NCBI GenBank assembly: GCA_903921135.1
Contig: CAIXOY010000454.1
Span: 1-11,462, forward strand
Length of the DNA: 11,462 bases
Direction: 5' to 3'
Source: an uncultured Gammaproteobacteria bacterium
GTDB lineage: Bacteria; Pseudomonadota; Gammaproteobacteria; Pseudomonadales; UBA5518
Of the stretch, positions 6,775 through 11,462 are shown piece after piece. Below the pieces are notes generated by a model. That model was not told the DNA's origin. It did not search any database and worked only from the letters and a program-made list of their open reading frames with translations. Positions within the stretch are counted from its first letter, which is position 1. Each line of letters opens with the position of its first letter. The position numbers and the translations under genes were made by a program.

Positions 6775-6846
6775 TCGAACGCCGGAAACGGCATACACGA
6801 CACACTTGTGCCGCCGCGCGCGGCACGCAGACCGGGAGAAACACAG
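6775..6846 (+). promoter_or_regulatory. Two hairpins between the dehydrogenase and peptidase genes
   Basis: Right after the dehydrogenase stop is GCCG-GAAA-CGGC (6781-6792), a 4-bp stem closed by a GNRA-type tetraloop. It is followed by GTGCCGC-CGCGC-GCGGCAC (6808-6826), a perfect 7-bp stem that ends 7 nt before the GGGAG ribosome site of the next gene. Neither is followed by a T-run, so they may be RNA-stabilising or attenuating elements instead of a terminator. Confidence 0.4.
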
Positions 6847-8654
6847 ATGCGTCTGGCCGCAAAACTCATCGGGGGGCTGTTCGCGCTCCTGCTCGTGGCG
6901 CTCGGTGGCGCCTCTGTCTGGTTCTGGTTCTACCCCGTGACCGTGAACAACGCGGTCAACCAGTTCAGTGCGGAATTCGCCATGGATACGCCGGAGCTGC
7001 TCTCCGGCATCGGTCTGATCGACAACACCCTGCTCGACTTCCACTCGGGCAAGCTCGGCGACTACACCCGCGCGAAGGAAGAAGAGATGCTCGGGCGCCT
7101 GCGTGAAGCGCGCGCGAGCATGGACCGCTTCGACCCGGCCAAGCTCGAGGGCCAGGAAAAGCTCAGCCACGAGATTGCCGTCTGGTTCCTCGACGACATG
7201 ATCCGCCAGGCGGAATTCACCTACAGCGGCTATCGCGTGAACCAGATCTCGGGCGTCACGGTGAGCCTGCCGCAGTTCCTCACCGACACCCACGTGGTCG
7301 TCAGCGAGAAAAGCGCAGAGCGTTATCTGTCCCGCCTGCGCGAGTTCGGCCGCGTGCTGGAGGAAACACGCGTCCGCGTCGAGGACGACCGCACACACGG
7401 CGTGGTGCCACCCGACTTCATCATCGCCAAGACCATCAACGGCATGCAGTCGTTCGTCGGCAAGGGCGCCGCGCAGAACGCGCTGGTGACAACGCTGCCC
7501 GCGAAGCTCGACAAGATCGAAGGGATGGATCAGGCCCGCAAGGACGCCATCGTGGCCGAGGCCACGCGCATCGTCGACGAAACGGTGATTCCCGGTTATC
7601 GCAGCATGATCGCGCTCTTCGAAGACATGGCCAAAACCGCCACCCACGATGCCGGGATCTGGCGCATCCCGGACGGCGATCGCATCTACGCCGCAGCGCT
7701 CAAATCGAACACCACCACCGATATGACGGCGGAGGAACTGCACACCCTGGGCCTTGCGGAAGTGGCTCGTATCGACGCCGAGATGAACACGATCCTCGCC
7801 TCGCTGGGGCACACCGAAGGAAGTGCTGTCGAGCGCTTGCGCACGCTGGGGCAGGCGCCGGAGCACCTCTTCCCCAACACCGACGAAGGCCGCCAGCAGA
7901 TGCTGGACTACCTGAACAAGCTGAACACCGAGATCATGGCGCGGGCGAAAGAGCTATTCATCACCTTGCCCCCGCAGCCGCTGGAAATCGTGCGCGTGCC
8001 CGAGTATTCGCAGGACTCGAGCCCCGGCGGTTACTACAACGCGCCGGCACTGGACGGCTCGCGCCCCGGGCGCTTCTACATCAATCTGAAAAACACCGCC
8101 GACAACCCGCGCTGGCAGTTGCCCACCCTGCTCTACCACGAGGCAGCCCCCGGGCATCACTTCCAGCTCTCGGCCTCGCAGCTGATCGAGGACGTGCCGA
8201 TGCTGCGCAAGCTCTCGCCCTTCACCGCCTACGCCGAAGGTTGGGGCCTCTACGCCGAGCGCATCGCAGCCGAAGACATGGATCTCTACGCGAACGACCC
8301 GTGGGGCAACCTCGGGCGCCTGAACGACGAGCGCTTCCGCGCCGTGCGTCTGGTGGTGGACACGGGCATGCACGCGAAGCGCTGGTCACGCGAAGAGGCC
8401 GTCGCCTACATGCTCGCCAACACCAGCAACAGCGAAGACGATGTAGTGCGCGAGATCGAGCGCTACGTGGTGTGGCCCGGTCAGGCCTGCGCCTACAAGA
8501 CCGGGCAGCTCGCGATCATCCGCCTGCGCCAGAAAGCCGAAAAAGCGCTGGGTGAGCGCTTCGACCTCCGCGCCTTCCACGAGGTGGTGCTGATGAACGG
8601 CGCCATGCCGCTCGGCATCCTCGAGAACGTCGTGGACGAGTGGATCGCCGCGCG

Positions 8655-8658
<4 letters not shown>
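6847..8658 (+). CDS. Membrane-anchored DUF885 metallopeptidase-like protein
   Basis: This 603-residue protein belongs to the DUF885 family, thought to be zinc-dependent carboxypeptidase-like enzymes. Residues 5-29 form a hydrophobic segment after a short basic start, with no obvious lipobox, so it is an uncleaved anchor or signal peptide placing the rest in the periplasm. The metal-site motif HEAAPGHH is at 431-438, with H431, E432 and H437/H438 as likely ligands and base. The second family motif YAEGWGLYAE is at 462-471, with E464 a plausible third ligand. The length fits the family. The ATG at 6847 has GGGAG 8 nt upstream; an in-frame GTG at 6808 is less likely. Its TGA stop overlaps the GTG start of the histidine kinase, so the two are probably co-translated. 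The peptide substrate is unknown; whether it belongs to the pathway of the upstream dehydrogenase is not shown. Confidence 0.92.
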
Positions 8659-11408
<2,750 letters not shown>

Positions 11409-11414
11409 TGCTGG

Positions 11415-11462
11415 TGTGGGAGCGCGCCATGCGCGCGACAGATCGGGGGCATGGCCCCCTCC
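11415..11462. repeat. REP-like palindromic element, copy 2 (cut by window edge)
   Basis: It begins TGTGGGAG and contains two perfect hairpins, GCGCGC-CAT-GCGCGC (11422-11436) and GGGGGC-ATG-GCCCCC (11445-11459). By comparison with copy 1 it should close with CTCCCACA, whose last bases are past the right edge. It is noncoding and lies 6 nt after the kinase stop. Its intact symmetry suggests it is the younger or better-kept copy. Confidence 0.7.

Noticed and set aside
5167..7866. A minus-strand frame stays open upstream of the monooxygenase start to about 7866, giving an apparent giant protein
   Set aside because: It is antisense to the dehydrogenase and peptidase genes, which have clear family motifs. 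The added sequence has no domain, and the start at 5166 has a good ribosome site and begins right before the FAD motif. Long antisense frames are common in GC-rich DNA.

Overview
The window is GC-rich, with strong G/C preference at third codon positions, and its genes are tightly packed. The protein families (RND efflux pump, KshA-like Rieske oxygenase, Baeyer-Villiger monooxygenase, KstD-like flavoprotein, DUF885 peptidase, hybrid histidine kinase) and a REP-like palindromic repeat at the right edge suggest a proteobacterium, most likely a gammaproteobacterium. This is inference; no rRNA or other taxonomic marker is present.

Layout from left to right. (1) Positions 1-1312, minus strand: the N-terminal 437 residues of an RND-family inner-membrane efflux pump, cut by the window edge. 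(2) Positions 1408-2511, minus: a Rieske non-haem iron oxygenase resembling KshA. (3) Positions 2674-3204, plus, divergent from the oxygenase: a small SnoaL/NTF2-fold protein. (4) Positions 3205-3352: a noncoding gap holding a nested inverted repeat. (5) Positions 3353-3715, plus: a 120-residue unrecognised protein whose 3' end overlaps the next gene tail to tail. (6) Positions 3697-5166, minus: a class I Baeyer-Villiger-type flavin monooxygenase with the complete fingerprint. (7) Positions 5311-6774, plus, divergent from the monooxygenase: a fumarate-reductase/3-ketosteroid-dehydrogenase-type flavoprotein. (8) Positions 6847-8658, plus: a membrane-anchored DUF885 metallopeptidase-like protein. 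(9) Positions 8655-11408, plus: a hybrid histidine kinase whose start overlaps the peptidase stop by 4 nt. (10) Positions 11343-11462: two copies of a REP-like palindromic element. The first forms the last codons of the kinase and the second lies just beyond its stop.

Genes 2, 3, 6 and 7 look like an oxidative catabolic set for a polycyclic or alicyclic ketone such as a steroid or terpenoid: a flavin dehydrogenase, a ring hydroxylase, an oxygen-inserting monooxygenase and a small isomerase/dehydratase-fold protein. No reductase partner for the Rieske protein and no dedicated regulator is visible, so the substrate is unproven. The efflux pump may be unrelated or may export toxic substrate. The peptidase and kinase form a separate, translationally coupled pair. 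I see no CRISPR array, tRNA, rRNA, phage gene or transposase. The least explained parts are the 3205-3715 segment and the repeat-derived tail of the kinase.
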